DNA of 64,000 bases from Variibacter sp. (GTDB lineage: Bacteria; Pseudomonadota; Alphaproteobacteria; Rhizobiales; Xanthobacteraceae): NCBI GenBank assembly GCA_019689555.1, contig JADGHE010000003.1, forward strand, positions 1 through 64,000, read 5' to 3'. The translations under genes and the position numbers were made by a program. Below the pieces are notes generated by a model that saw only the letters and a list, made by a program, of their open reading frames with translations, was not told the origin of the DNA and ran no database searches. Below are positions 43,119-50,630 of the stretch, in pieces; the stretch's first letter is position 1, and the number at the start of each line of letters is the position of its first letter.

Positions 43119-43547
43119 ATGGGCAAGTATGAGCGATTGGGGGATTTCCTGCGCAGTCAGCGCGCGCCGGAGGTGCCGCTGACGTTCGAGGAGATCGAAG
43201 AGATCACGGGCGTGAAGCTTCCGCCCAAGTCGCAGCACCACCGGGCGTGGTGGAGCAACAATCCGTCGAACAATGTCATGACGAAGGTTTGGCTTGCCGC
43301 CGGTTACGAGACGACCCGGGTGGACGTGGCCGGACGCCGGCTCGTGTTCCGGCGGGTTCGCAAGCCCGCAGCCGCGGAGCCGTCGCGGCCGCCTGCAATG
43401 CCGCCATCGGCCGGCGAGCCCGGCGCGCGTCATCCGCTGTTCGGGGCGTTGAGGGGTTTGGTGCGCATCCCGACGGGCGTCGACCTCACCGAGCCTGCCG
43501 ACCCCGCGTGGGCCGACCGGCTCGAGGCCGACGATCGCCGGCCATGA
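43119..43547 (+). CDS. DUF7662 domain protein, probable antitoxin partner of the PIN gene
   Basis: The 142-aa protein begins MGKYERLGDFLRSQRAPEVP with LTFEEIEEITGVKLPPKSQH and HRAWWSNNPSNNVMTKVWLA. This is the DUF7662 pattern (short helix, EIE-xI-G-xxLPxSA..HRAWW, then a strand pair ending RVDVAGRRLVFRRV near 85). The C-terminal 50 residues are Pro/Ala-rich and unconserved, perhaps a PIN-neutralising tail. Strong GGAGGAG before ATG 43119. The PIN-domain gene follows 26 bp downstream. An antitoxin role is inferred from this pairing; DUF7662 also occurs without a toxin. Confidence 0.72.
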   Translation: MGKYERLGDFLRSQRAPEVPLTFEEIEEITGVKLPPKSQHHRAWWSNNPSNNVMTKVWLAAGYETTRVDVAGRRLVFRRVRKPAAAEPSRPPAMPPSAGEPGARHPLFGALRGLVRIPTGVDLTEPADPAWADRLEADDRRP

Positions 43548-43573
43548 CCGTGTCCCAAGACGGATGAAGCGCC

Positions 43574-43987
43574 ATGCAGCCACTCCTTCTTGATACCTGC
43601 GCGGCGCTCTGGATCACGCAAGACGAGCCGGTGGCGCCAGAGGCGGCGGAAGCGATGCACGCCGCCCACCGGGAAGGCGCGCCGACCTACATCTCGCCGA
43701 TCACCGCATGGGAGGTTGGGCTGCTGGCCGCGCGCAACCGGCTCAATTTCCTGGTCACGCCGCAGCGCTGGTTTCAGCGGCTCCTGGAGGTGCCGGGCGT
43801 GCGGCTCGCCGACATGTCGCCCGATCTGTTGATCGCCTCATCGTTCCTGCCCGGCAGGCCGCCGCGCGATCCTGCCGATCGCATCATCGCTGCCACCGCG
43901 CGCGACCTCGGCGCGATGCTTATTACCCGCGACCGCACCCTCTTGGCCTACGGCGAAGCCGGCCACATTAGCGTCTTGGCGTGCTGA
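43574..43987 (+). CDS. PIN-domain ribonuclease toxin, VapC-like
   Basis: The 137-aa PIN protein has the acidic residues expected for the metal site: D7 in PLLLDTCAALWITQDEPVAP, Glu in SPITAWEVGLLAARNRLNFL near residues 38-57, and Asp pairs in RPPRDPADRIIAATARDLGA near 95-114 and LITRDRTLLAYGEAGH near 117-132. This is the type II toxin form common in alphaproteobacteria (DTCAALW start). It would cleave RNA, often initiator or other tRNAs. It follows the DUF7662 gene, 26 bp apart, instead of the usual VapB. Confidence 0.88.
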   Translation: MQPLLLDTCAALWITQDEPVAPEAAEAMHAAHREGAPTYISPITAWEVGLLAARNRLNFLVTPQRWFQRLLEVPGVRLADMSPDLLIASSFLPGRPPRDPADRIIAATARDLGAMLITRDRTLLAYGEAGHISVLAC

Positions 43988-44140
43988 GGTCCCGCTCGTG
44001 AGGTCTTCGTCGGCGCTGCGCACGGGGAAGCGCCCCCGCGCCCGGCCTTCGGCCTTGCAAGCGGTCTGCGGTAGGCCCGGCGCGCGAGGTCCGCCCTCTC
44101 TTCGCCCGCGATTTCGCCCGCGGGCAAGGCGGGCCCCGGC

Positions 44141-45421
44141 CTACTCCGCCGCGCGGCTCGCCCCGGCGCCCCAGCGCCGCTCGATATAGTCCACCACCAT
44201 CGCCTTGAAGTCGGCGGCGAGCGTCGGGCCGCGCAGGGTCGCGACCTTCTTGCCGTCGATGAAGACCGGCGCCACCGGCTGCTCGCCGGTGCCGGGCAGC
44301 GAGATGCCGATGTCGGCGTGCTTCGATTCGCCGGGGCCGTTGACGATGCAGCCCATCACCGCGACGTTGAGCGTCTCGACGCCGGGATAGCGCGTCTTCC
44401 ACGCCGGCATCTGCTCGCGGATGAAGTCCTGCACCTCGCGCGCGAGCTCCTGGAAGGTGGTCGAGGTCGTGCGCCCGCAGCCCGGGCAGGCCGCGACGAG
44501 GGGCACGAAGGTGCGGAAGCCCATGGTCTGCAACAGTTCCTGCGCGACCTTCACCTCCAGGGTGCGGTCGCCGCCGGGCTCCGGCGTGAGCGACACGCGG
44601 ATCGTGTCGCCGATGCCCTGCTGCAGCAGAATGCCCATGGCGGCCGAGGAGGCGACGATGCCTTTCGTCCCCATGCCGGCCTCGGTGAGCCCGAGATGCA
44701 GCGCATAGTCGGAGCGCCGCGCAAGCTCGATGTAGATCGCGATCAGATCCTGCACGGCCGAGACCTTCGCCGAGAGGATGATGCGGTCGCGCGAGAGCCC
44801 CATCTCCTCGGCGCGCTCGGCCGAGAGCAGGGCCGACTGCACCATGGCCTCGCGGGTGACGGCGCGCGCATCGCGCGGGGTCGCGGCGCGGGCGTTCTCG
44901 TCCATGAGGCGGGTCAGTAGCTCCTGGTCGAGCGAGCCCCAGTTCGCGCCGATGCGCACGGGCTTGCCGTAGCGCAGCGCCGTCTCGATGATCGCGCCGA
45001 ACTGCCGGTCCTTCTTCTCCCGGAAGCCCACATTGCCGGGGTTGATCCGATACTTGTCGAGCGCCTCGGCGCAGGCGGGATGTTCGGCGAGCAGCTTGTG
45101 GCCGATATAGTGGAAGTCGCCGACGAGCGGCACGGACACGCCCATCTGCGCCAGCCGGTCGCGGATATGCGGCACCGCGGCGGCCGCCTCCGGCCGGTCG
45201 ACCGTGATGCGCACGATCTCGGAGCCGGCGCGCGCCAGCGCCGCCACCTGCCGCGCGGTCGCCTCGACGTCGGCGGTGTCGGTGTTGGTCATCGACTGCA
45301 CGACGATCGGCGCGCCGCCGCCGACGACGACGCCGCCGACATTGACCGGCACGGTGTTGCGGCGCGGCGCCGGGGCCGCGGTTGCTTCCGTCGAGGGCAG
45401 AGTGTCCATCGGACGTTCCAA
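44141..45421 (-). CDS. ispG: 4-hydroxy-3-methylbut-2-en-1-yl diphosphate synthase (flavodoxin), IspG/GcpE
   Basis: The 426-aa [4Fe-4S] enzyme is the sixth step of the MEP isoprenoid pathway, converting MEcPP to HMBPP. The N-terminal TIM barrel has [20 protein letters not shown] and [20 protein letters not shown] near 97-116, and later [20 protein letters not shown] near 245. The C-terminal domain has the cluster cysteines in [20 protein letters not shown] near 305-324 and [20 protein letters not shown] near 352-371. Start ATG 45419-45421, with another Met four codons in. It is 22 bp from the EamA transporter on the same strand. Confidence 0.96.
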   Translation of the reverse strand: MERPMDTLPSTEATAAPAPRRNTVPVNVGGVVVGGGAPIVVQSMTNTDTADVEATARQVAALARAGSEIVRITVDRPEAAAAVPHIRDRLAQMGVSVPLVGDFHYIGHKLLAEHPACAEALDKYRINPGNVGFREKKDRQFGAIIETALRYGKPVRIGANWGSLDQELLTRLMDENARAATPRDARAVTREAMVQSALLSAERAEEMGLSRDRIILSAKVSAVQDLIAIYIELARRSDYALHLGLTEAGMGTKGIVASSAAMGILLQQGIGDTIRVSLTPEPGGDRTLEVKVAQELLQTMGFRTFVPLVAACPGCGRTTSTTFQELAREVQDFIREQMPAWKTRYPGVETLNVAVMGCIVNGPGESKHADIGISLPGTGEQPVAPVFIDGKKVATLRGPTLAADFKAMVVDYIERRWGAGASRAAE

Positions 45422-45443
45422 GTGCCAAGGATGCGGCCGCCGG

Positions 45444-46334
45444 TCAACGCGGCCGGTTCACCAGGATCAGTCCCCCCGCGACCAGCGCGACCGCCGCCGC
45501 GAAGGCCGGCGTCAGTGGCTCGTCGAGGAGGAAGTGGCCCGCCATCACGCCGAAGATAGGCGTGAGAAACGTGAATGCCGAGAGCCGGCTCGCGGAATAG
45601 CGCTGGATCAGCGCAAACCAGATCACGTAGGTCACCGGCACGATGAACAGGGCCTGATAGGCCATCGCCCCCAGCACCAGGGGGGAGGGGACCGCGCTCA
45701 TCCGCTCGCCCGCGGCGAGCGCCGCCGCCGCGAACATCGGCGCCGAGACGACGAGCTGATAGAGCATCGTTTTCTCGAAAGGGACCCGGGCGAGCGCGCT
45801 CGCCTTGACGACGAGCGTGGTCGCGGCCCAGGCGGCGGCCGCGAGCACCATGAGCACGTCGCCGAGCGCCTGGCGCGGGTCGGCGGCGGGCGTGGGCAGG
45901 CCGAAGGCCACCGCCATCCCGGCGAAGGACAGCCAAAGGCCGATCCATTGCGAGGCGACGAATCGGTCGCCCGGCAGGAAGAAGCGCGCGCCGAGCACGA
46001 CGAAGAAGGGCGCGAGATAGATGAACAGCACCGCGCGCGTCGCCGTCGTCCACACGAGGCCTTGATAGATCAGCAGGAATTCAACGCCGAACAGGGCGCC
46101 GGCCCACAGGCCGGGCCACAGGCTGCCGTCGCGCGCAAGGATGGGAACCCCCCGCAGACGCATCCAGCCGGCGACGATCAGGGCGGAAATGACGGAACGG
46201 ACGGCCCCTTGCAAGAAGGGCGGAAACTCCGCGAGCGCAACCTTCACGGAGACCTGGTTGAAGCCCCAGCACAGGCACAGCCAGATCGTGACGCACACGG
46301 CGAAGAGGTCGAGCGGGCGGGCCGCGGGGGTCAT
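45444..46334 (-). CDS. EamA/DMT-superfamily transporter
   Basis: The 296-aa inner-membrane protein has two EamA repeats (PF00892) and ten predicted helices. The first repeat starts [20 protein letters not shown]; the second starts [20 protein letters not shown] near residue 152. [20 protein letters not shown] then [20 protein letters not shown] near 250-275 is the typical end. Substrates of such drug/metabolite exporters cannot be told from sequence. It lies directly upstream of ispG (22 bp), so the two are probably co-transcribed. Confidence 0.9.
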   Translation of the reverse strand: MTPAARPLDLFAVCVTIWLCLCWGFNQVSVKVALAEFPPFLQGAVRSVISALIVAGWMRLRGVPILARDGSLWPGLWAGALFGVEFLLIYQGLVWTTATRAVLFIYLAPFFVVLGARFFLPGDRFVASQWIGLWLSFAGMAVAFGLPTPAADPRQALGDVLMVLAAAAWAATTLVVKASALARVPFEKTMLYQLVVSAPMFAAAALAAGERMSAVPSPLVLGAMAYQALFIVPVTYVIWFALIQRYSASRLSAFTFLTPIFGVMAGHFLLDEPLTPAFAAAVALVAGGLILVNRPR

Positions 46335-46670
46335 GGGAAATCAGTCGTCATTGTCGAGCCGCCAGGGGAAGGGTCGGCCCGACAATCCACCCGCAGGAGC
46401 GCGCGCGCAAGTTGAGGTGTCGGCGGGGCGCCGGGGTCAAGCCCGGCGATGGGGATATGGGGCCAGTTGAATCACGAGGCCGGCCTCCTGCCGAATCAGC
46501 GAGATCGTCACCATTTTGGGAGACGAGACGGCGATTCCCCAGGGGTTCCGTTGATTGGTGAGAGCAAATAGGCTCTCGTTATCCCCTGATAGAAACCGGC
46601 CCCGTCCATTCGTCCTTGATGGAAAGCGCTTCGGCGCTGCGAGTGGGCGGGGTCACGGATTCTGGGGACC
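46335..46670. other. 336-bp gap with a small inverted repeat, upstream of a broken NYN gene
   Basis: No gene is seen. The inverted repeat GAGAGC (46560-46565)/GCTCTC (46572-46577) with a 6-nt loop is the only structure. The stretch from about 46,450 is noticeably less GC-rich than its surroundings, as expected for a former promoter region or acquired DNA. Confidence 0.4.
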
Positions 46671-46850
46671 ATGCACGGGAAATTCGCCATCCTGATGGAT
46701 GGCGGGTTGGTCCAAAAGAAGCTGCAAGAGCGCCACAAGCACTTCCGAAGTAGAGGCAGAGGTGGCCCGCATCAAGGCTCACCCTGCGCTTCAGGATTAC
46801 TCGCTTGCCCGCGTCTATTTCTATGATGCGCAGCCCGCGAGCGGGACACT
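46671..46850 (+). pseudogene. NYN-domain (DUF88) protein gene, frameshifted and truncated by an IS remnant
   Basis: From ATG 46671 the first residues are MHGKFAILMDGGLVQKKLQE, the NYN start with the catalytic Asp in MDGG. A frameshift near 46745 moves the homology into the frame reading EVEAEVARIKAHPALQDYSL, then ARVYFYDAQPASGTL up to about 46848. Intact NYN proteins of this type have over 200 residues. Everything after the DAQPASGTL point is replaced by IS5-family transposase sequence on the opposite strand, whose stop lies at 46849-46851. NYN proteins are putative RNA-processing nucleases; this copy cannot be functional. Confidence 0.82.
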
Positions 46851-47207
46851 AGGCCGTGTGGACGGATTGGAGCAAGATGAAGCCTGCGGCGAGGTGGTGA
46901 AGGAGAGGAAATTGGTCGCGGTTTTCTCGCAGCGTAGCACGCGCTTGAAGCGCTTGAGCTTGCCGCCCGCCTGTTCGATGCGGGCGCGGGCCTTGTAGAG
47001 CGCCTTGGGAAAGAAGGCGGGTTTCTCCCTCGCGTTCGACTTGTGCAGGATGACCGGAGCGATGCCGCGGGCTTGCGCCGCGGCACGGTTGGCCTTGCTG
47101 TCGTAACCCTTGTCGCCGATGGCGGCGCGCGGTGCGGTGTCGGGACCGAGGTCGAGCAGCACCGGGAACGGCGGTGCGTCGGCCTGTTCGCCGCCGCTGA
47201 GATCGAA
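46849..47207 (-). mobile_element. IS5-family transposase remnant (C-terminal part, frameshifted)
   Basis: Read leftward from about 47207, the sequence gives FDLSGGEQADAPPF, then AIGDKGYDSKANRAAAQARG with the second catalytic Asp, PVILHKSNAREKPAFFPKAL, and YKARARIEQAGGKLKRFKRV with the DDE glutamate in RIEQ. LRCEKTATNFLSF follows, missing one residue of the usual VALRCEKT. A further one-base shift then yields HHLAAGFILLQSVHTA and stop TAG (complement of 46849-46851). The N-terminal half with the first Asp is absent, and terminal inverted repeats were not identified. It is inserted at the broken NYN gene. Confidence 0.88.
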
Positions 47208-47313
47208 GGAACTACGCCCGCGATTTAGGTCTGCAGCAGAGTTTGGACGACCTCGTCCCTCTAAGCCGCGCCAATCCAAACTGGCCCCCTGCCGATCGGC
47301 GCCTCGCGGACGC

Positions 47314-47811
47314 TTAGGTTTGCGCGCTTTCGCCAGCGCGGCAATGGGCGCAGAGGCCCGTGACCTCGATCACCGGCGTCCGGGGCGCAAAGCCCACTTC
47401 AGCTGCGGCGGCGTTCAGCGTCTCGTTCACGGCCTTGGAAGGCGCCTCCCCGACCGCCCCGCAGCGCTCGCAGATCAAAAAGATCACGCTGTCGCTCGCC
47501 GCGTGATTGTGCAGGCAGGCGAGAAAGGCGTTGCGGCTCGCGAGCCGATGCGCGAGTCCGTTCTGGACGAGGAAATCGAGCGCCCGGTAGACCGTGATGG
47601 GCGCCGGGCGCGGCCCCTTTTCGGCGAGACGGTCGATGATCTCGTAGGCGCCGAGCGGCCGGTGGCCGGAAGCGAGTATGGCGAGCACCTGCCGCCGCAG
47701 CGGCGTGAGCCGCACGGCGCGGGCGGCGCAGATCGCCTCGGCTTCGGCCATGGCGTCCGCCTCGCAGCGGGCGTGGTCGTGGTCCGGCGCATGAAAGAGC
47801 GCTTGGGTCAT
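47314..47811 (-). CDS. zur: Fur-family regulator, Zur-like
   Basis: The 165-aa metal-dependent repressor has a winged helix near residues 30-95 (RLTPLRRQVLAILASGHRPL, then YEIIDRLAEKGPRPAPITVY and RALDFLVQNGLAHRL). The dimerisation domain follows, with a structural Zn site CxxC at LICERCGA near 110-120 and CAHC at the C terminus. HNHAASDSVIFLICERC supplies the histidines of the sensor site. The Zur assignment over Fur or Irr rests on the overall wording (ITVYRALDFLVQNGLAHRLASRNAF typical of Zur). No Zur box was seen in the window, and no znuABC genes are nearby. Confidence 0.83.
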   Translation of the reverse strand: MTQALFHAPDHDHARCEADAMAEAEAICAARAVRLTPLRRQVLAILASGHRPLGAYEIIDRLAEKGPRPAPITVYRALDFLVQNGLAHRLASRNAFLACLHNHAASDSVIFLICERCGAVGEAPSKAVNETLNAAAAEVGFAPRTPVIEVTGLCAHCRAGESAQT

Positions 47812-47986
47812 GGGCGTCGTCCAGGCGGATTCCCTTTGTAGCGTTCCCGGCTGCTCTTGGCCAAGGCGCCCCGCGTCATCAAATGGGCTTATTGCGCAGC
47901 AAAAGGACGCGGCCTAAACGCCCTGTGCGCCGCCGGGCCCCCTCAGGCGGCGCTTTCGCATGACCGATCCGACCAAGGGTGCCTCC

Positions 47987-48769
47987 ATGCTCCAGGGCAA
48001 GACCGCCGTCGTCACCGGTTCCACGTCCGGCATCGGGCTCGCGATCGCCCGTGCGCTCGCCGCCGACGGAGCGAACGTGGTGATCAACGGCTTCGGGGAC
48101 AAGGCCGAAATCGAACGGCTCCGCGCCGCCATCGAGGCCGAGTACGGCGTCAAGACGCTCTATTCGCCCGCCGACATGACGAAGCCGAGTGAGATCGCCC
48201 GCATGATCGCGACCGCCGAGGCGACCTTCGGCGGGGTCGACGTGCTCGTCAACAATGCGGGCATCCAGCATGTCGCCCCGGTCGAGGCGTTTCCGGCCGA
48301 AATGTGGGACGCGATCATCGCCGTCAACCTGTCGGCCGCCTTCCACGCCATCCGCGCCGCCCTGCCGGGCATGAAGCGGCGCAAATGGGGGCGCATCATC
48401 AACACCGCCTCGGCCCACGGCCTCGTCGCCAGCGCCCACAAGGCCGCCTATGTCGCGGCCAAGCACGGGCTCGTCGGGCTCACCAAGGTCGTGGCGATCG
48501 AGACCGCGAACGACGGGATCACGTGCAACGCCATCTGCCCAGGCTGGGTGCTGACGCCGCTCGTCGAGCAGCAGATCGCCGCGCGCGCCGCTGCCGCCGG
48601 GCAGACGGTCGAGGCGGCGCAGACGGCGCTGCTCGCCGAAAAGCAGCCGATGCTCGCCTTCACGCGGCCCGAGAGCATCGGCGCTCTCGCGGTCTTCCTC
48701 TGCACGGAGGCGGCGGCGACGATCACCGGGGCCGCCTATCCGATCGACGGCGGCTGGACCGCGCAGTGA
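47987..48769 (+). CDS. bdhA: 3-hydroxybutyrate dehydrogenase (short-chain dehydrogenase)
   Basis: The 260-aa NAD-dependent SDR enzyme interconverts (R)-3-hydroxybutyrate and acetoacetate in polyhydroxybutyrate turnover. The cofactor motif is LQGKTAVVTGSTSGIGLAIA (TGxxxGIG) at the N terminus, and NNAG is in VDVLVNNAGIQHVAPVEAFP. The active-site Ser is in GRIINTASAHGLVASAHKAA with Tyr-x-x-x-Lys in AYVAAKHG. The substrate loop has ICPGWVLTPLVEQQIAARAA, and the end is ITGAAYPIDGGWTAQ, all typical of BdhA (TIGR01963). Start ATG 47987 gives the usual length; ATG 47960 would add nine residues. Its stop overlaps the patatin gene start (GTGA). Confidence 0.92.
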   Translation: MLQGKTAVVTGSTSGIGLAIARALAADGANVVINGFGDKAEIERLRAAIEAEYGVKTLYSPADMTKPSEIARMIATAEATFGGVDVLVNNAGIQHVAPVEAFPAEMWDAIIAVNLSAAFHAIRAALPGMKRRKWGRIINTASAHGLVASAHKAAYVAAKHGLVGLTKVVAIETANDGITCNAICPGWVLTPLVEQQIAARAAAAGQTVEAAQTALLAEKQPMLAFTRPESIGALAVFLCTEAAATITGAAYPIDGGWTAQ

Positions 48770-49902
48770 GCGAAGCGCCGCGCAGGCTCGATCCGCGCCG
48801 GCTGGTCGCCTGGATGCGGCGCCCATGGCGGGCGCGCCGGCGGGCGGTCCCCGCGGCTCCCGCGCCGCCGGCGGGCGAAAAGAAGATCAATCTCGGGCTG
48901 CAGGGCGGCGGCGCGCACGGCGCCTTCACATGGGGGGTGCTCGACTATCTGCTCGAAGACGGGCGCCTCGCGATCGAGGGCATTTCCGGCGCGTCCGCCG
49001 GCGCCGTGAACGCCGTGGTGCTCGCCGACGGCCTGGTGCGCGGCGGCCGGGAGGAGGCGCGGCGGCGCCTCGCCGCATTCTGGCGGGCGGCGAGCCGCGA
49101 CGGCGCGCTGCCCGAGGCGCAGCGCAAGGTGCTGGACCGCCTGTTCTGGTTCGCGCCCGGCTCGGGCTCCCCGATGCAGGCGTGGCTCGAGGCGCTGTCG
49201 CAGTATTTCTCCCCTTACGACCTCAATCCGCTGAACATCAATCCGCTGCGGGATCTCATCGAGCGCTTCGTCGATTTCGATGCGATTCGCCGCTGCGAGC
49301 GGCTGCGGCTCTTCATCTCGGCGACCAATGTGCAGACCGGAAGGCTGCGCGTCTTCCCGCGCGAGGCCGTCACGGCCGACGTGGTCATGGCCTCGGCCGC
49401 GCTGCCGCTTCTGTTCCGCGCGGTGGAGATCGACGGCGTGCCCTACTGGGACGGGGGCTACATGGGCAATCCGGTGCTCTTCCCCCTCTACCACACGACC
49501 GAGACCGAGGACCTGTTGATCGTGCAGATCAATCCGCTCAGGCGCGACGGCGTGCCCACGTCGGCGAAAGAGATCATGAACCGCATCAACGAGATCACCT
49601 TCAACTCCTCGCTTCTCGCGGAGTTGCGGGCGATCGAGTTCGTGGGCCGGCTGATCGACGAGGGACGCCTGCGGCGTGGCAGCGGCGCCGGCGAATATCG
49701 CCGCATCAACGTGCACCGCATCGCGCTCGCGAACAACGGCCTGCCGGGCGACAGCAAGCTCAACAACGACTTCGATTTCTTCCAGATGCTCCACCGCGCC
49801 GGCCGCCGCGCCGCGCGCCGGTTTCTCGACGCCCATTACGACGATATCGGCGTGCGCGGCACGGTCGATCTGAAATCCGAGGTGCGGGCCGAGTGGGGAT
49901 GA
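48766..49902 (+). CDS. Patatin-like phospholipase
   Basis: The 378-aa lipolytic protein has a patatin domain: oxyanion loop INLGLQGGGAHGAFTWGVLD near residues 41-60, and the serine of IEGISGASAGAVNAVVLADG near 70-89 (GxSxG with S in GASAG). The catalytic Asp is in YWDGGYMGNPVLFPLYHTTE near 227-246 (DGG). The start GTG 48766 overlaps the bdhA stop by 4 bp, so the two are co-translated. This pairing with 3-hydroxybutyrate dehydrogenase is common in the group and hints at a role in PHB granule or lipid turnover. The N-terminal 38 residues are basic. Confidence 0.9.
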   Translation: MSEAPRRLDPRRLVAWMRRPWRARRRAVPAAPAPPAGEKKINLGLQGGGAHGAFTWGVLDYLLEDGRLAIEGISGASAGAVNAVVLADGLVRGGREEARRRLAAFWRAASRDGALPEAQRKVLDRLFWFAPGSGSPMQAWLEALSQYFSPYDLNPLNINPLRDLIERFVDFDAIRRCERLRLFISATNVQTGRLRVFPREAVTADVVMASAALPLLFRAVEIDGVPYWDGGYMGNPVLFPLYHTTETEDLLIVQINPLRRDGVPTSAKEIMNRINEITFNSSLLAELRAIEFVGRLIDEGRLRRGSGAGEYRRINVHRIALANNGLPGDSKLNNDFDFFQMLHRAGRRAARRFLDAHYDDIGVRGTVDLKSEVRAEWG

Positions 49903-50082
49903 ACCAACCTGTCCCACGGCATCGTCGCATCATCGTCGCATCCCGGCGCATCCCCGCCGTTCCGCAAGGCGAAGCCGCGCGCCCAAGCCGCATTCCCTGG
50001 CCGGCTCAGGCCGGCTCAGCGGCGCATGCCTCCCGCTCCGCGACGACAGCCTGTTGAGGATGCGTTTCAAGCGCGCCGCGAC

Positions 50083-50256
50083 TTAAGCGTGCATGTCGAT
50101 GAGGAGATCCTCGTCCCTGCGGCTCTGCCCTCTGCGCTTCGCGGCGCGAAGATTGAATTCAAATTCGCGCGGATCGATTCCGTCGGCCGCCATGACCATC
50201 AGCACGATGGGGTCGGACAGCATTTCCGAAAGAGTGGCCTCTCGGTATTCGCCCAT
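50083..50256 (-). CDS. Conserved 57-aa small protein
   Basis: The 57-aa protein MGEYREATLSEMLSDPIVLM then VMAADGIDPREFEFNLRAAK ends in a basic/acidic tail RRGQSRRDEDLLIDMHA. It has an ideal ribosome-binding site (AGGAGG, 7 nt before ATG 50254-50256). The core MLSDPIVLxMMxADGxDPxE recurs in small proteins of Hyphomicrobiales in my memory, without any known function. Fully soluble, helical. It sits alone, transcribed away from the methyltransferase genes. Confidence 0.75.
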   Translation of the reverse strand: MGEYREATLSEMLSDPIVLMVMAADGIDPREFEFNLRAAKRRGQSRRDEDLLIDMHA

Positions 50257-50630
50257 CGCATCCTCCTTTCGGTCTTTCGACCACCGAGCCTGCGGCCGAG
50301 CGTCCCCGACCGGCCGATTGTGCCCCGGATATGCGGCGACAAAAAGTCCGGGCGGCGCGTGCGGGCGTCGCAGCGCCGCCGTCTCTTCGGCTTGATGCCG
50401 CAAGCGCGGCGCTGTCGCTACGAGACTTTCGGTTGCGCAAATGCTCGAGCGGCCGCGCCCGGTTCAGCGGCGCCGCGCTGTGGTTTGAAGCTCGCGCTGC
50501 GCCACAGGATTGCGCGGCGCCACAGGCCTGCGCGGCGCCACAGGCGAGTCGCTCGTCCGACAATTCGATTCCCCTCATCCGAAATTCGCTCTAGCCTCGG
50601 CCTCCTTGGCGGCAGGCCGCTGGCGCACCG
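50257..50630. repeat. Intergenic stretch with an 18-bp tandem repeat at 50499-50545
   Basis: The 374-bp gap has no gene. It contains 2.6 copies of an 18-bp unit beginning GCGCCACAGG at 50499, 50517 and 50535, ending about 86 bp before the methyltransferase ATG at 50631. The copies differ at two positions. No promoter hexamers stand out. Confidence 0.6.

Noticed and set aside
49916-49955. CATCGTCG-like short repeats after the patatin gene
   Set aside because: Too short and irregular to call a repeat element in GC-rich DNA.
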